A stretch of DNA of 64,000 nt from positions 124,001 through 188,000 of the forward strand of contig NZ_JAHLSY010000002.1 in assembly GCF_019049855.1 (NCBI RefSeq), read 5' to 3'. Position 1 is the stretch's first letter. Every line of letters begins with the position of its first letter. Shown here in pieces: positions 16,643 through 26,060 of the stretch. The position numbers and the translations under genes are program-made. This DNA is from Hydrogenophilus thiooxidans (GTDB lineage: Bacteria > Pseudomonadota > Gammaproteobacteria > Burkholderiales > Rhodocyclaceae). Under the pieces are notes generated by a model. It did not search any database. It had not been told where the DNA came from and saw nothing but the letters and a program-made list of their open reading frames with translations.

Positions 16643-17569
16643 ATGACCCACTTGCTTGCGCTTCTCATCGGTTTGGCTTGGGACCGCCTGATCGGCGAGC
16701 CGAAGCGCTTTCATCCATTGGTTGCGTTCGGGCGCTGGGCGGAGCGATGCGAACGGTGGGCGCGCGAACGCGGCTTGCCACTTGCCACTGCGATGTGGCG
16801 TGAGCGGCTCGCCGGACTCTTCGCTTGGCTAGCGGCGGTGACCCCGCCGCTGTTGCTCGCCTTTTGGCTCTTTGCCGCATTCCCGAAACTGCGCTGGCTC
16901 TGGGAAGGGCTCATCCTGGGCGTGGCGCTTGGCTGGCGCAGTCTCGAAGAGCACATCGTGGCCGTAGCCGACCCCCTGGCGCGTGGAGATCTTGCTGCCG
17001 CGCGCGATGCCGTTGCGCGAATCGTCAGCCGCGACGCAGCGCTTCTCGATGCGCGCGGCGTGGCCACCGCTGCGACCGAATCGGCGCTCGAAAACGGCCA
17101 TGACGCGGTGATCGCGCCACTCTTCTGGTTCGCGGTCGCTGGCGGCTTTGGCGTTTTGCTCCACCGCCTCGCCAATACGCTTGACGCGATGTGGGGGTAC
17201 CGAACCCCGCGCTACCGTGACTTCGGCTGGTTCGCCGCCCGAGCCGACGACCTCCTTGGCTGGCCGAGTGCGCGCCTCACCGCGCTTGCCTACGCGCTTG
17301 CCGGTCATGTTCGCGACGCCCTGCGCTGTTGGCGGCGCCAAGCCCCCCATTGGCCCAGCCCGAACGCCGGCCCGGTAATGGCTGCGGGCGCGGGCGCACT
17401 GGGCGTGCGGCTCGGTGGCCCCGCACCCTACCACGGCGTCTGGCAACCGCGCGGCACGCTCGGCTGCGGCGCTTATGCAACGCCAGAAACGCCGCTTGCC
17501 GCCCTTGCGCTCCTGCGCCGCGCCACGATCGGCGTACTCCTTTTGACCGCGTGGTGGGTAAGCCGATGA
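16643..17569 (+). CDS. cobD: Adenosylcobinamide-phosphate synthase (CobD/CbiB)
   Basis: A 308-residue membrane protein that attaches the aminopropanol arm to adenosylcobyric acid. The N-terminal signature is LIGLAWDRLIGEPKRFHPLVAFGRW, and the family's DTTFWR-like region appears as HDAVIAPLFWFAVAGGFG followed by NTLDAMWGYRTPRYRDFGWFAARADDLL. Several hydrophobic helices are present. It starts 21 bases after selO and its stop overlaps the cobC start (ATGA), so CobD and the phosphothreonine decarboxylase that makes its substrate are translationally coupled. Confidence 0.93.
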   Translation: MTHLLALLIGLAWDRLIGEPKRFHPLVAFGRWAERCERWARERGLPLATAMWRERLAGLFAWLAAVTPPLLLAFWLFAAFPKLRWLWEGLILGVALGWRSLEEHIVAVADPLARGDLAAARDAVARIVSRDAALLDARGVATAATESALENGHDAVIAPLFWFAVAGGFGVLLHRLANTLDAMWGYRTPRYRDFGWFAARADDLLGWPSARLTALAYALAGHVRDALRCWRRQAPHWPSPNAGPVMAAGAGALGVRLGGPAPYHGVWQPRGTLGCGAYATPETPLAALALLRRATIGVLLLTAWWVSR

Positions 17570-18723
17570 GCGTCTCCGAGCACGCGAACCCCGCGATCGG
17601 CCACGGCGGGCGCCTGCGCGCTGCGATCGCCCGTTACGGCGGGCCTCCAGAGCGCTGGATCGACCTCTCGACCGCAATCGCCCCATGGCCATACCCACTC
17701 CCGCCGGTCCCTCCCGAAGTCTGGCAACGCCTCCCTGAGCCCGACGACGCGCTGCCCGCGGCGATCGCCGCGTACTACGGCGCCGAAGGGCTTCCAATTC
17801 CCGGCACCCAAGCGGCGCTGCAAATCCTCCCTACCCTCTTTCCCGCGATCCGCACCGTAGTGATCCCCACCCCGAGCTACGGCGAATACCAGCGCACCTG
17901 GGCGCTTGCCGGCCGCTTGGTCCGAACCGTACCGCTCACTGCCTCAGCGATCGACCAGGCACTCGAAACGGCCGACGCCCTCGTTTTGGGGCAACCCAAC
18001 AACCCCACCGGCCACCGCTGGTCGTTCGACCAGATCCGCGCCTGGCACGAGCGGCTGGCGCGGCGTCACGGTCTGCTCGTAATCGACGAAGCGTTTGCCG
18101 ACGCCGAAGCGATTGCGACTGCCTGCCCCAGTCCGCTGCCCGCGTGGGCTGCCCAAACCCGCGGCGCGGTCGTCCTGCGGTCGCTCGGCAAATTCTTTGG
18201 ACTGGCGGGCTTACGTTTCGGCGTTGCGTTTGCCGAACCCCCACTCCTTGCCGCGCTCGACGCACACCTGGGCCCGTGGGCAGTCAGCCACCCCGCACGC
18301 TGGGCCGCGACCCTTGCGCTTTCCGACACAGTTTGGCAAAAACGGCAACTCATGCGCATGACGCTGGCATACCGCGAACTGGTGGCGCTTCTTACCGAAA
18401 CAGGTTGGTTGTCGGTCACCCCCTCCAATCCCGCCCCACAAACCTTTCGTGATGGACTCTTCCCCTACGCGATCCTACTCACCCATCCCGATCCAGAAGC
18501 GGCCGGGACGCTTTTCGCAACCCGACAGATCCTCGTCCGTTCGTTCCCGACACTGCTGTTGTTGCGTGTCGGCATCGCCCCAACGGAACAGATCTCTGAG
18601 CTGAGGGCACGCCTCTTGACGCTGACGCCCGAAAGCGCCAAAGTCCCCACTCGGTGTGGTGCGGTTACAATTCACCACGGCACCTCCGCGACAGGCCACT
18701 GCGACCATGAACCCAAAACCTAA
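17566..18723 (+). CDS. cobC: Threonine-phosphate decarboxylase (CobC)
   Basis: A 385-residue PLP enzyme of the histidinol-phosphate aminotransferase fold. It makes (R)-1-amino-2-propanol phosphate, used by CobD. The PLP lysine is in SLGKFFGLAGLRFG; LGQPNNPTG and VIDEAFAD are the other cofactor motifs. The start overlaps the cobD stop. The C-terminus runs about 25 residues past the last recognisable element and the last 17 bases overlap the glycosyltransferase gene, so the tail may be dispensable. Confidence 0.92.
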   Translation: MSVSEHANPAIGHGGRLRAAIARYGGPPERWIDLSTAIAPWPYPLPPVPPEVWQRLPEPDDALPAAIAAYYGAEGLPIPGTQAALQILPTLFPAIRTVVIPTPSYGEYQRTWALAGRLVRTVPLTASAIDQALETADALVLGQPNNPTGHRWSFDQIRAWHERLARRHGLLVIDEAFADAEAIATACPSPLPAWAAQTRGAVVLRSLGKFFGLAGLRFGVAFAEPPLLAALDAHLGPWAVSHPARWAATLALSDTVWQKRQLMRMTLAYRELVALLTETGWLSVTPSNPAPQTFRDGLFPYAILLTHPDPEAAGTLFATRQILVRSFPTLLLLRVGIAPTEQISELRARLLTLTPESAKVPTRCGAVTIHHGTSATGHCDHEPKT

Positions 18724-19936
18724 CCCCACCCTTCGCACGCTTTGGTATGTGCACTACCAATCGAGTCCAACCGACGGCTCCGCGGTCCATGTTGCCGAAT
18801 TCATCGCGGCTTTCGCAGCGCTCTGCGCACAAAGCGGTGTGCGCTTTCGTGTCGTCGCGCCTCCACAACGGTCCAGGGTGCCGACGACGAACGAGACGGT
18901 GTGGCGCAAAGTCCGTCGCGCGTTGGGGCGTTACTATCTGCGCGACCTGCTCCTTTTGTGGCGGCAGTGGCAGCGGTCGCGTCAAGAAGGCGCGCAGCTC
19001 GACGCCGATCGCCCCGATCTGGTGATCACCCGTTATGATGCCGAAACGCTGTCGATCCACTGGGCGTGTCACAAACGCGGGATCCCTGTGGTCACCGAAT
19101 TCAACGGCATCGACCGCGGCGAACTAAGAGGCACCTACCTCGACGTCAAACCGCTTCCCTGGTGCGATCGCCTCTTCAGCAATTGTCATGCGTTCGCCCT
19201 CTCAGCGGGCGCGCTTACGGTCACGGGTGCGATCGCCGCGCCGTTACACCGCTGCAACCCAGACCAGAAACCGATCACTGTCAATCACAACGGTGTCGAT
19301 ACCACCCGCTTTCACCCCGAGATCGACGCAACACCCCTGCGGCAGCAATGGCAGTGGCCAACCGAGACGGTGGTGATCGGCTACAGCGGCAGTTTCATCG
19401 TCTGGCACCGGCCGCAACGGCTCATCGAAACGTGGCAGCGGCTTCGCGCAGCAGGCCACCCCGTCGCGCTGCTGCTCATCGGGCGGCACGACGAAGCGGT
19501 TGCGCGCAGGCTAGCGGAGTTGCCCGCGCACGAACGTCGATGGGTCGTCTGGACCGGACATCTGCCTCATGACGCGATCCCACAGCACCTGGCGGCGTTG
19601 GATATCGCGGTGCTGCCCCACACCCAACCCTACTGTTCGCCGCTCAAACTCTTCGAATACATGGCGATGGGCAAAGCAGTGGTTGCGCCTGACACGGCAG
19701 GTGTTCGGGAAGTGCTCACGGCCGAACGCGAAGGGTTGCTGTTCGACCCGGACGACGACTCCACCTTCTTTGCGGCGCTCGAACGCTTGGTACGCGACGC
19801 GCCGCTGCGCCATCGCCTGGGCGATGCGGCCCGGGCTCGGGTCGAAAGGGAATTCACGTGGCAGCACAACGCGGAACGGGTCTGGGCTACCGTGCACGCA
19901 GCGTGGCAATGGCACCACCAAAAGGCGCGGAAGTGA
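18707..19936 (+). CDS. Glycosyltransferase family 4, first gene of the polysaccharide locus
   Basis: A 409-residue GT-B glycosyltransferase. The C-terminal donor domain has VVIGYSGSFIVWHRPQRLIE, and the sugar-nucleotide pocket LPHTQPYCSPLKLFEYMAMGK with the GT4 Glu pair. The N-terminal half contains ITRYDAETLSIHWACHKRGIP. It probably adds one sugar to the lipid-linked repeat unit at the cytoplasmic face; donor and acceptor are unknown. ATG 18707 lies inside the last codons of cobC. No strong ribosome binding site was seen. The next gene starts five bases after its stop. Confidence 0.88.
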   Translation: MNPKPNPTLRTLWYVHYQSSPTDGSAVHVAEFIAAFAALCAQSGVRFRVVAPPQRSRVPTTNETVWRKVRRALGRYYLRDLLLLWRQWQRSRQEGAQLDADRPDLVITRYDAETLSIHWACHKRGIPVVTEFNGIDRGELRGTYLDVKPLPWCDRLFSNCHAFALSAGALTVTGAIAAPLHRCNPDQKPITVNHNGVDTTRFHPEIDATPLRQQWQWPTETVVIGYSGSFIVWHRPQRLIETWQRLRAAGHPVALLLIGRHDEAVARRLAELPAHERRWVVWTGHLPHDAIPQHLAALDIAVLPHTQPYCSPLKLFEYMAMGKAVVAPDTAGVREVLTAEREGLLFDPDDDSTFFAALERLVRDAPLRHRLGDAARARVEREFTWQHNAERVWATVHAAWQWHHQKARK

Positions 19937-19940
19937 CGCG

Positions 19941-20975
19941 ATGACCGTCCAGTGGCGGTGCTATTCCGAACCCTGGTGGCAAACGCAACGGGAACGGTGG
20001 CGTGAATGGGTTGCTGCGGCCGAGCTACCCTTATTTTGCGATACTCCGTGGCTTGACGCAGTACTGCGCCACTATTGCCCCCAATTGCGTCTCTGGGTTG
20101 CGTTCGCAGGGGAGCAACCGCTCGGCGCGCTCCCGCTCGAAGCGGTGCGTTGGCACGGTTTTTCGGCCTGGCGTTGGCTGGGTGCCGCATTGCACCCCGA
20201 TCATCTCGACCTCGTCGCCCCTCTGGCGCACCAGGAACGGCTCTGGCACAGTTTTCTCTCCGACGTGGTGGCACACGCCGACGTCACGCTCCTCTTTTGG
20301 GAAGGGGTGCGAAGCACGAGCGCGCTGTTGGCGCTACCGTGGCCGAAAACGCTCGTACTGTGGGATCGGCCACCCCGGCGCTGCCCCTATATTCCCCTAG
20401 CGGGAATCCCAGACATCGACGCGCTGGCACGAAACTGGCGCCCCAAACTGCGCAAAGAACTGGCCTACTTGCACCGCCGCATCGTACGCGACACTCCGAA
20501 CGCCACGCTTCGTGCCGTTCCAGCGGACGCGATCGGGGATACCCTGAAGCAGCTCGCTGAATGGAGTACGCGCCAGCACGGTGCCGCGTCGGCATGGAAC
20601 GACCCCCGGTTCGTCGCGTTTCACCACGACCTTTCGCACAGCCTCCACGCCTCGGCGCAACTTGGGCTCTACACCTTCGGCGAACCCGGTACACCGTGGG
20701 CGATCGCCTACGGCTTTCACGACCAAGGCACCTACCGCTATTACCAACCGGCGTTCGACACCGCTTTTGCGCGCTTCAGCCCCAGCAAAATGCTCATCGC
20801 CGCGCTGCTCGAAACCGGCATCGCAAAGGGGTGGCGGGAGTTCGATTTCCTGTTGGGCGACGAACCCTACAAGTTCGAATGGGGACCGCGCGTGCGCGAA
20901 GAGGCCGACTGGCGCGTCGCGAAAGGGTGGCTTGGGCGCGTGCTCGTCACGTGGCTGACGGGTTGGTCGCGATGA
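19941..20975 (+). CDS. FemAB/GNAT-like acyltransferase
   Basis: A 344-residue protein with the layout of the FemAB-like or BioF2-like acetyltransferases found in exopolysaccharide loci. It has an N-terminal FCDTPWLDAVL, a middle WRPKLRKELAYLHRRI, and the GNAT-like end YGFHDQGTYRYYQPAFDTAFARFSP, SKMLIAALLETGIAKGWREFDFLLGDEPYKFEW. It most likely decorates the polysaccharide or its lipid-linked precursor. There is no signal peptide. Its stop overlaps the flippase start (ATGA), which indicates translational coupling. Confidence 0.75.
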   Translation: MTVQWRCYSEPWWQTQRERWREWVAAAELPLFCDTPWLDAVLRHYCPQLRLWVAFAGEQPLGALPLEAVRWHGFSAWRWLGAALHPDHLDLVAPLAHQERLWHSFLSDVVAHADVTLLFWEGVRSTSALLALPWPKTLVLWDRPPRRCPYIPLAGIPDIDALARNWRPKLRKELAYLHRRIVRDTPNATLRAVPADAIGDTLKQLAEWSTRQHGAASAWNDPRFVAFHHDLSHSLHASAQLGLYTFGEPGTPWAIAYGFHDQGTYRYYQPAFDTAFARFSPSKMLIAALLETGIAKGWREFDFLLGDEPYKFEWGPRVREEADWRVAKGWLGRVLVTWLTGWSR

Positions 20976-22429
20976 ATCCCCGCGAACGCAAAACCGGCAG
21001 CGGCATGGCTTGGACGATTGCACGCGCGTTGCTGCAACTTTTTCTCAGCGTCGGTGTCGGCGTTGCGCTTGCGCGGCTTTTACCGCCGCGTGATTTCGGG
21101 GTCGTCGCGATTGCTACCGGTTTTGCCGTCCTTGCCGAAGCGCTGGCGATGGCCGGGTTGGGATCGGCGCTGATCCAAAAACGGCGCATCCGACGCGCCA
21201 CGGTCGAAACCACGTGGCTACTCTCGCTTCTGCTCGCTACCCTTTTTCTCGCACTCTTTTTTGCCGCGGCGCCAATTCTGAGCCTCTGGTTCGACGCGCC
21301 GGAACTCAAACCCATTTTGACGATCATCGGCACCGCCCAAGCGGTAATGACCTTAGGGATCGTACCGCGCGCGCTCTTGCGCCGCCACCTCCACCTCAAA
21401 CGGTTGGCGCTGATCGATCTCCTCAGCTACGCGCTCGGCTACGCGGCGGTCAGCGTGACGCTCGCGTGGCACGGCTGGGGTGCCGTCAGCCTCGCGTGGG
21501 GATTCTTCGCCTGGTGGCTGCTTGCTACCCTGTTGTGCTGGCACGCTTCGCGTATCCGCGTCTGGCGACCACGCTGGTCCGTGCAGGAAGGAACGGTGAT
21601 TGTGCAATACGGCCTCACGTTGAGCGCCAAAGGGTTCCTCGTTTATCTGGGCGGTGCGCTCGACAGCCTGATCCTGGGGTGGCTCCTTGGCCCTGCACCG
21701 CTTGGCCTCTACCAGCGGGCCGCGCAACTGGCATCGATCCCTCTGCAACGCCTGGGCGCTACGGTCGGCCACGTGATGTTTCCGGCGTTTTCGCTGATTC
21801 AACAGAATCGGGTGAAATTGGCGTGTGCGCTCCTCGACGCCCAAAAGACGCTCGCGCTCGTCTGTTATCCGATCCTGGCTGCGCTCGCGGCCGTTCCCGA
21901 GGTCGTGATCGTCGCGCTCTACGGCGATGCTTGGCGTGACGCGGCACCCATTCTGCGCATCCTGGCGCTGATCGCGATGCTCGATTTGACGCACCATCTG
22001 GCTGGCCCTCTGCTCGAAGCGTGTGGCCGCGCCAAAAAAGAGTTGCGCCTGCAAAGCGGCTATCTTGGACTCCTTGCCGTCAGTTTGCTGGTTGCGGCCC
22101 CATTGGGACTGCGCGCTGCAGCGTGGGCGCATCTCATCCCCAGTCTTTACCTCTTGGCAACCATGGGAACCGTCGCACTGGGACTCCTGCGCCTCGATTG
22201 GCGGCCCTGGTTGGGTGCGAACCGCGCAGGCTTAGCGCTCGCTGCGGCGACGGCGCTCACCGCGCTGCTCCTCTCTTTCGCGGTGCGCACGGCTTTGCCG
22301 TCGGCTTCTCCGATCACGGAATTCCTGATCGTCGTGCTCGGTTGCGCGTCGGTCTATGGGGTGGGTCTGTGGCGTATCCCAGGCCCCCACCAACGGTGGT
22401 GGCGCAAAGAAGGCGCGCTCAACGACTGA
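20972..22429 (+). CDS. Wzx-like polysaccharide flippase (MOP superfamily)
   Basis: A 485-residue membrane protein with about 12-14 hydrophobic helices. It should move the undecaprenyl-linked repeat unit to the periplasmic side. MOP features are LARLLPPRDFGVVAIATGF near the N-terminus, YGLTLSAKGFLVYLGGALDSLILGWLLGPAPLGLYQRA in the middle and GDAWRDAAPILRILALIAML. The start overlaps the stop of the acyltransferase gene. The last 11 bases overlap the end of the convergent OmpA-type gene. Confidence 0.88.
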   Translation: MNPRERKTGSGMAWTIARALLQLFLSVGVGVALARLLPPRDFGVVAIATGFAVLAEALAMAGLGSALIQKRRIRRATVETTWLLSLLLATLFLALFFAAAPILSLWFDAPELKPILTIIGTAQAVMTLGIVPRALLRRHLHLKRLALIDLLSYALGYAAVSVTLAWHGWGAVSLAWGFFAWWLLATLLCWHASRIRVWRPRWSVQEGTVIVQYGLTLSAKGFLVYLGGALDSLILGWLLGPAPLGLYQRAAQLASIPLQRLGATVGHVMFPAFSLIQQNRVKLACALLDAQKTLALVCYPILAALAAVPEVVIVALYGDAWRDAAPILRILALIAMLDLTHHLAGPLLEACGRAKKELRLQSGYLGLLAVSLLVAAPLGLRAAAWAHLIPSLYLLATMGTVALGLLRLDWRPWLGANRAGLALAAATALTALLLSFAVRTALPSASPITEFLIVVLGCASVYGVGLWRIPGPHQRWWRKEGALND

Positions 22430-23411
22430 GCAGCCAGACCTCGACGACGCGGTTACGCGCTTCGACCACCCCGTCTGGTGTCGGAACCGGAACGCGCCGC
22501 TCACCGTACGCGCGCGCTTCGACGATACGATCGCGCCCGATCCCTTCTGCCGCCAAAAGGCCCAACACGTGCCGGAGCCGTCGCTCAGCCAACGCGTCGT
22601 TGTAGCGTGTGCTCGCCGAACGGTCGGTGTGCGCGGCAATAACGATCATGCCGGGTTGCGCTTTTGCCGCCAGCGCCCACGCACGCAGTTTTTCCCGTTC
22701 CGTTGCAGAGAGCTGATCTTTATCCAACTCGAAATAGAGCGACAAGGGCACACACCCGTTCCCAGCACACGAAGGGGCGCTCGCCGAATGAGGCAAGGGA
22801 TTCAAGGCAGCCGCAGAAACAGCCCCTCCGCTACCTGCCTCCAGTTGGCTCATCGCCTCCTCGAACGCCATGCGGCAGCGGTGCACGTACTCAGGGTACC
22901 GGTTGGCCTCCTGCGACTCCATCCAACAGTCGAACGCCACCTGTGCCCGCGCGGCAATGCGCGGGTACCGCTGGTCGGCACCCTGATCGAACGCGCGCAT
23001 CAGACGGGTTCGCGCATAGATGAGATCCTGAAGCGCATATTTCGGCAACACGCGCGCGGCGATCTCTTCTGGCCAGATCCGCTCACCGCGCGCGGCGGCG
23101 CCGGCGCGCTGCAAAAATTTTGCGGCGTCGGCAAAGTCGCTGGCACTATCGCGCTCGCGCGCCAATTCGCGGTAGCCCATACTGAGTGCCCCGAGGAAAT
23201 CTTGCCCGGCCGGTCCGTCGAAGAGGTGATCGGCGTAGCGCTCGACGATCGCACCGCTCGGCGGTGGCGCCGCGACCCCTTGCGTCGCGGGCAAAACCCC
23301 CCGTTCCTTCTCTTCTATTCCCGGCACGTTGTAGGCTGCCGACTGACACCCCGCGATCAATGCCGCCACCCCAACCGCGACCAACGGCAAACGAGACGTT
23401 CGCACTTCCAC
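22419..23411 (-). CDS. OmpA-domain outer membrane lipoprotein in the polysaccharide locus
   Basis: A 330-residue lipoprotein. A short signal peptide ends in the lipobox LIAGC (Cys at about 22). A helical middle follows (about 45-190) and then a C-terminal OmpA peptidoglycan-binding domain: SLYFELDKDQLSATEREKL, IAAHTDRSASTRYNDALAERR and VEARAYGERR. It starts at GTG 23411 with GGAGGT seven bases upstream. Lipoproteins of this plan occur near the export lipoprotein gene in some betaproteobacterial exopolysaccharide loci and may tie the export channel to the wall (inference). Confidence 0.85.
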   Translation of the reverse strand: MEVRTSRLPLVAVGVAALIAGCQSAAYNVPGIEEKERGVLPATQGVAAPPPSGAIVERYADHLFDGPAGQDFLGALSMGYRELARERDSASDFADAAKFLQRAGAAARGERIWPEEIAARVLPKYALQDLIYARTRLMRAFDQGADQRYPRIAARAQVAFDCWMESQEANRYPEYVHRCRMAFEEAMSQLEAGSGGAVSAAALNPLPHSASAPSCAGNGCVPLSLYFELDKDQLSATEREKLRAWALAAKAQPGMIVIAAHTDRSASTRYNDALAERRLRHVLGLLAAEGIGRDRIVEARAYGERRVPVPTPDGVVEARNRVVEVWLLSR

Positions 23412-23516
23412 GATACGACCTCCCTACCCGCTCGACATGTCTTACAATATACACGACAAATTGCGCCATAACGAACGAAACACCCACAAAAATTCGATCG
23501 TGCGCGATTTATCCAC

Positions 23517-23522
23517 TATACT
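23517..23522 (+). promoter_or_regulatory. Candidate -10 of the export operon
   Basis: TATACT at 23517-23522, 32 bases before the export lipoprotein ATG. The -35 region at the proper distance is poor (TCGATC, 23494-23499), so the promoter may need an activator. Confidence 0.4.
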
Positions 23523-23554
23523 GTCATCAGCAGATCGAATAGGGGGGTACGTTT

Positions 23555-24562
23555 ATGTCGGTTTTTCGGCTGCGCAAAGGGTTCATGGCACTGGTTACAG
23601 TAACCCTGATCCTCACGGGATGCGCCACCCCACGGCCAGAGATCCCCAACGGGGTTTCCGTCCATACTTCCGACGTGCGGGAAAATACCGCGCTCTTCGT
23701 CGGGCGCGACTATCTCCTCTCCCCAGGTGACGAACTCGAAATCGTCTACCAATTCGACACGCAACTCCAACCCGAATACCGGCTGGCGATCGGCGACCAG
23801 ATCCGGGTCGAATTCGTCGACTACCCGCAGCTCGATCGCACGGTCGACGTCCGCCCGGACGGGCGGATCACCGTTCCGTACATCGGGGACGTCAGCGCCG
23901 CAGGAAAAACCCCGGAGGAATTGGCGCGTGACCTCGATCGCCTCTACAGCAAACTGCTCACAAAGCCCCGTAGCACCGTGAGTCTGGTGCGCTTTGGGCA
24001 ACGGATTCGCGACCTCAAAGAGGCGATCCGCACCGCAACGCGCGGGCAGAGCCGGTTGACGGTCGTCGGACCCGACGGCCGAATCACGCTCCCGCTGATC
24101 GAACCGATCTTCGTCGCCGGGAAAACGATCGACGAAGCCCAGCGGGCGATCACCGCGGCGTATGCCCGTGTCATCTCGGGTCTCAACGTCTCGACGCTGC
24201 TCCTCAAAGCGACGGGTAACCGGGCCTATGTCTTCGGCTATGTCGGACGACCCAACTACGTCGAACTGATCGGCCCCACCACCGTCACCCAGGCGATCGC
24301 GATGGCTGGCGGGCTCGACCCGCGCGCCGAAGCCCGCACCGTGCTGCTGATCACCCGTGACGAAGCGAACCACCCCGTGGGTCGCGTCATCGATCTCAAC
24401 GCGATCCTGACCACTGGCAATTTGGGGAAAGACCCGATCCTGCGCCAAGGTGATGTCATCTATGTCCCCAACACGCGACTGGCTGATGCGGCGCTTACTG
24501 CGGAACAGCTCTGGTCGTTGATCCCCCGCCCGTTCAGTTTCAGCTATCAACGGAACCTCTAA
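23555..24562 (+). CDS. Wza-like polysaccharide export lipoprotein
   Basis: A 335-residue outer membrane export protein. The signal peptide ends in lipobox LTGC (Cys at about 23). The Poly_export domain begins YRLAIGDQIRVEFVDYPQLDRTVDVRPDGRITVPYIGDV and is followed by SLBB-like repeats, including RAYVFGYVGRPNYVELIGPTTVTQAIAMAGGLD and LRQGDVIYVPNT. Wza-type proteins form the outer membrane channel for capsule or slime. The start follows a G-rich site at 23541-23547. The chain-length gene begins ten bases after its stop. Confidence 0.92.
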   Translation: MSVFRLRKGFMALVTVTLILTGCATPRPEIPNGVSVHTSDVRENTALFVGRDYLLSPGDELEIVYQFDTQLQPEYRLAIGDQIRVEFVDYPQLDRTVDVRPDGRITVPYIGDVSAAGKTPEELARDLDRLYSKLLTKPRSTVSLVRFGQRIRDLKEAIRTATRGQSRLTVVGPDGRITLPLIEPIFVAGKTIDEAQRAITAAYARVISGLNVSTLLLKATGNRAYVFGYVGRPNYVELIGPTTVTQAIAMAGGLDPRAEARTVLLITRDEANHPVGRVIDLNAILTTGNLGKDPILRQGDVIYVPNTRLADAALTAEQLWSLIPRPFSFSYQRNL

Positions 24563-24572
24563 GGATCTCGCG

Positions 24573-26060
24573 ATGAACACAGCGTCTTCGAATCTTCCCG
24601 TGCCCAGCAGCACTCCGCCTTCCACGACACCAACGCAAACCGTCCGCGACGTCCTCAGCATCTTTTTCTACAAAAAAAGGGTCTTCGTTGCGACACTGCT
24701 TGGCGTGATCGGCGTCACGCTGGCCATTACCCTTCTCTCCCCGCCGCGCTACGAAACCAGCGCCGATCTTCTCGTCAAACCGGCGCTCACGCGCCCGTTC
24801 ATGATCTCGCCTGAGGGGGGAGCATTTTTTGCCTCGGACGTCACGTTGAAAGACCTCAACACCATCATCTTTTTGCTGCAATCGAGCGAACATCTCGCCC
24901 AAGTTGCCAAACGGTTGGGGGTAGCCAATGGCGACGACCCCGCGGCAATACAACGAGCGGTAGCCGAACTCAAAGGAAGGCTGAAAGCCGAACCCTTGAC
25001 CGAATCGAACGTCGTGCGCGTCACGTTGAAAGGGGGGGATCCACAAGAGACGCAGCACGTGTTACAAACGATCGTCAATACCTTCGTCGATTACTATATC
25101 GAAATCAACCGCGTTTCCGGCGGCATCCAATTTTTCCGCAACCAAACCGAATTTCTGCAACGGCGGCTCGCGCAACTCAATCGCGAGCTCGAACAGGTGA
25201 TCGCACAAACCGGCGTGGTCGACCCCGCAGTCCAACGCCAAACCCTGCTTCAGTTGTTGCGCGACCTCGAGCAGGAGCGGATGAAGATGCTCTCCAACCT
25301 GGAAGAGCTTCGCGCCAAAACCCACGCATTCTCGGAAGCGCTCACCCGATTCGAGAAGAATGGGGGTCGCACCCTCGTCGGCTTACCGAAGACGACAATC
25401 TACGAGTACCCTGCCCTGATCGAGATGGAAAAGAGTCTCGCGCAGCTCACGATCAATCTGCAGCGCGCGCGCAACGACTATCAACCTGGATCTAAACCGG
25501 TACAAGACGCCGAAGCCCAGTACGCGAACATGCGCAACCAGATTCGGCAATACCTCAAACAGATCATCGAAGACCTCAAGGTCGAAACGCAAAGCGGTCA
25601 AGCGGCGCTCGAAGCGCTTCAGGCGCGCATCGATGACCTCAACGACAAAGCGGTGCAATTGACGGGACGTTCGCTCGCTTACGAACAACTGCAACTCGAA
25701 CGCGAACTCACAAGCAAACAGTACGGCCTCTACGTCGACAAACAAGAAGAGGCGCGTATTCGCCAAGCCAAAGACGATGCACGCTTTGCCAACGTCTCGA
25801 TCGCCGCACAACCCCAACTGCCCGTGTCTCCCGTCTTTCCCCGTCCCGGCTTGATGCTTACGCTGGCACTCATCGTCGGACCTTTCGTCGCCGCCGGCGT
25901 AGCGGCAGCAGCGTACCTTGTGGAACAGCGCATCTATACCCCCACCGACGCGGCACCGTACGCGCCCCTCTTGGGTGCGCTCGATGCCCCTCCGCCTGGA
26001 CACCCCTGGCAAAGCGCCTTCGCGCAGACCATTCCGCACGCTAGCGGGAGAGCATCATGA
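24573..26060 (+). CDS. GumC/Wzc-like chain-length and export protein
   Basis: A 495-residue inner membrane polysaccharide co-polymerase with a Wzz domain. The first membrane helix is near 34-58 (VFVATLLGVIGVTLAITLL), a long periplasmic coiled-coil region covers about 180-420, and the second helix is near 430-450 (LMLTLALIVGPFVAAGVAAAAYL). The conserved PRPGLML motif precedes the second helix. It ends about 45 residues after it with no kinase domain, so the kinase-like partner is the separate next gene, whose start overlaps this stop (ATGA). Confidence 0.9.
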   Translation: MNTASSNLPVPSSTPPSTTPTQTVRDVLSIFFYKKRVFVATLLGVIGVTLAITLLSPPRYETSADLLVKPALTRPFMISPEGGAFFASDVTLKDLNTIIFLLQSSEHLAQVAKRLGVANGDDPAAIQRAVAELKGRLKAEPLTESNVVRVTLKGGDPQETQHVLQTIVNTFVDYYIEINRVSGGIQFFRNQTEFLQRRLAQLNRELEQVIAQTGVVDPAVQRQTLLQLLRDLEQERMKMLSNLEELRAKTHAFSEALTRFEKNGGRTLVGLPKTTIYEYPALIEMEKSLAQLTINLQRARNDYQPGSKPVQDAEAQYANMRNQIRQYLKQIIEDLKVETQSGQAALEALQARIDDLNDKAVQLTGRSLAYEQLQLERELTSKQYGLYVDKQEEARIRQAKDDARFANVSIAAQPQLPVSPVFPRPGLMLTLALIVGPFVAAGVAAAAYLVEQRIYTPTDAAPYAPLLGALDAPPPGHPWQSAFAQTIPHASGRAS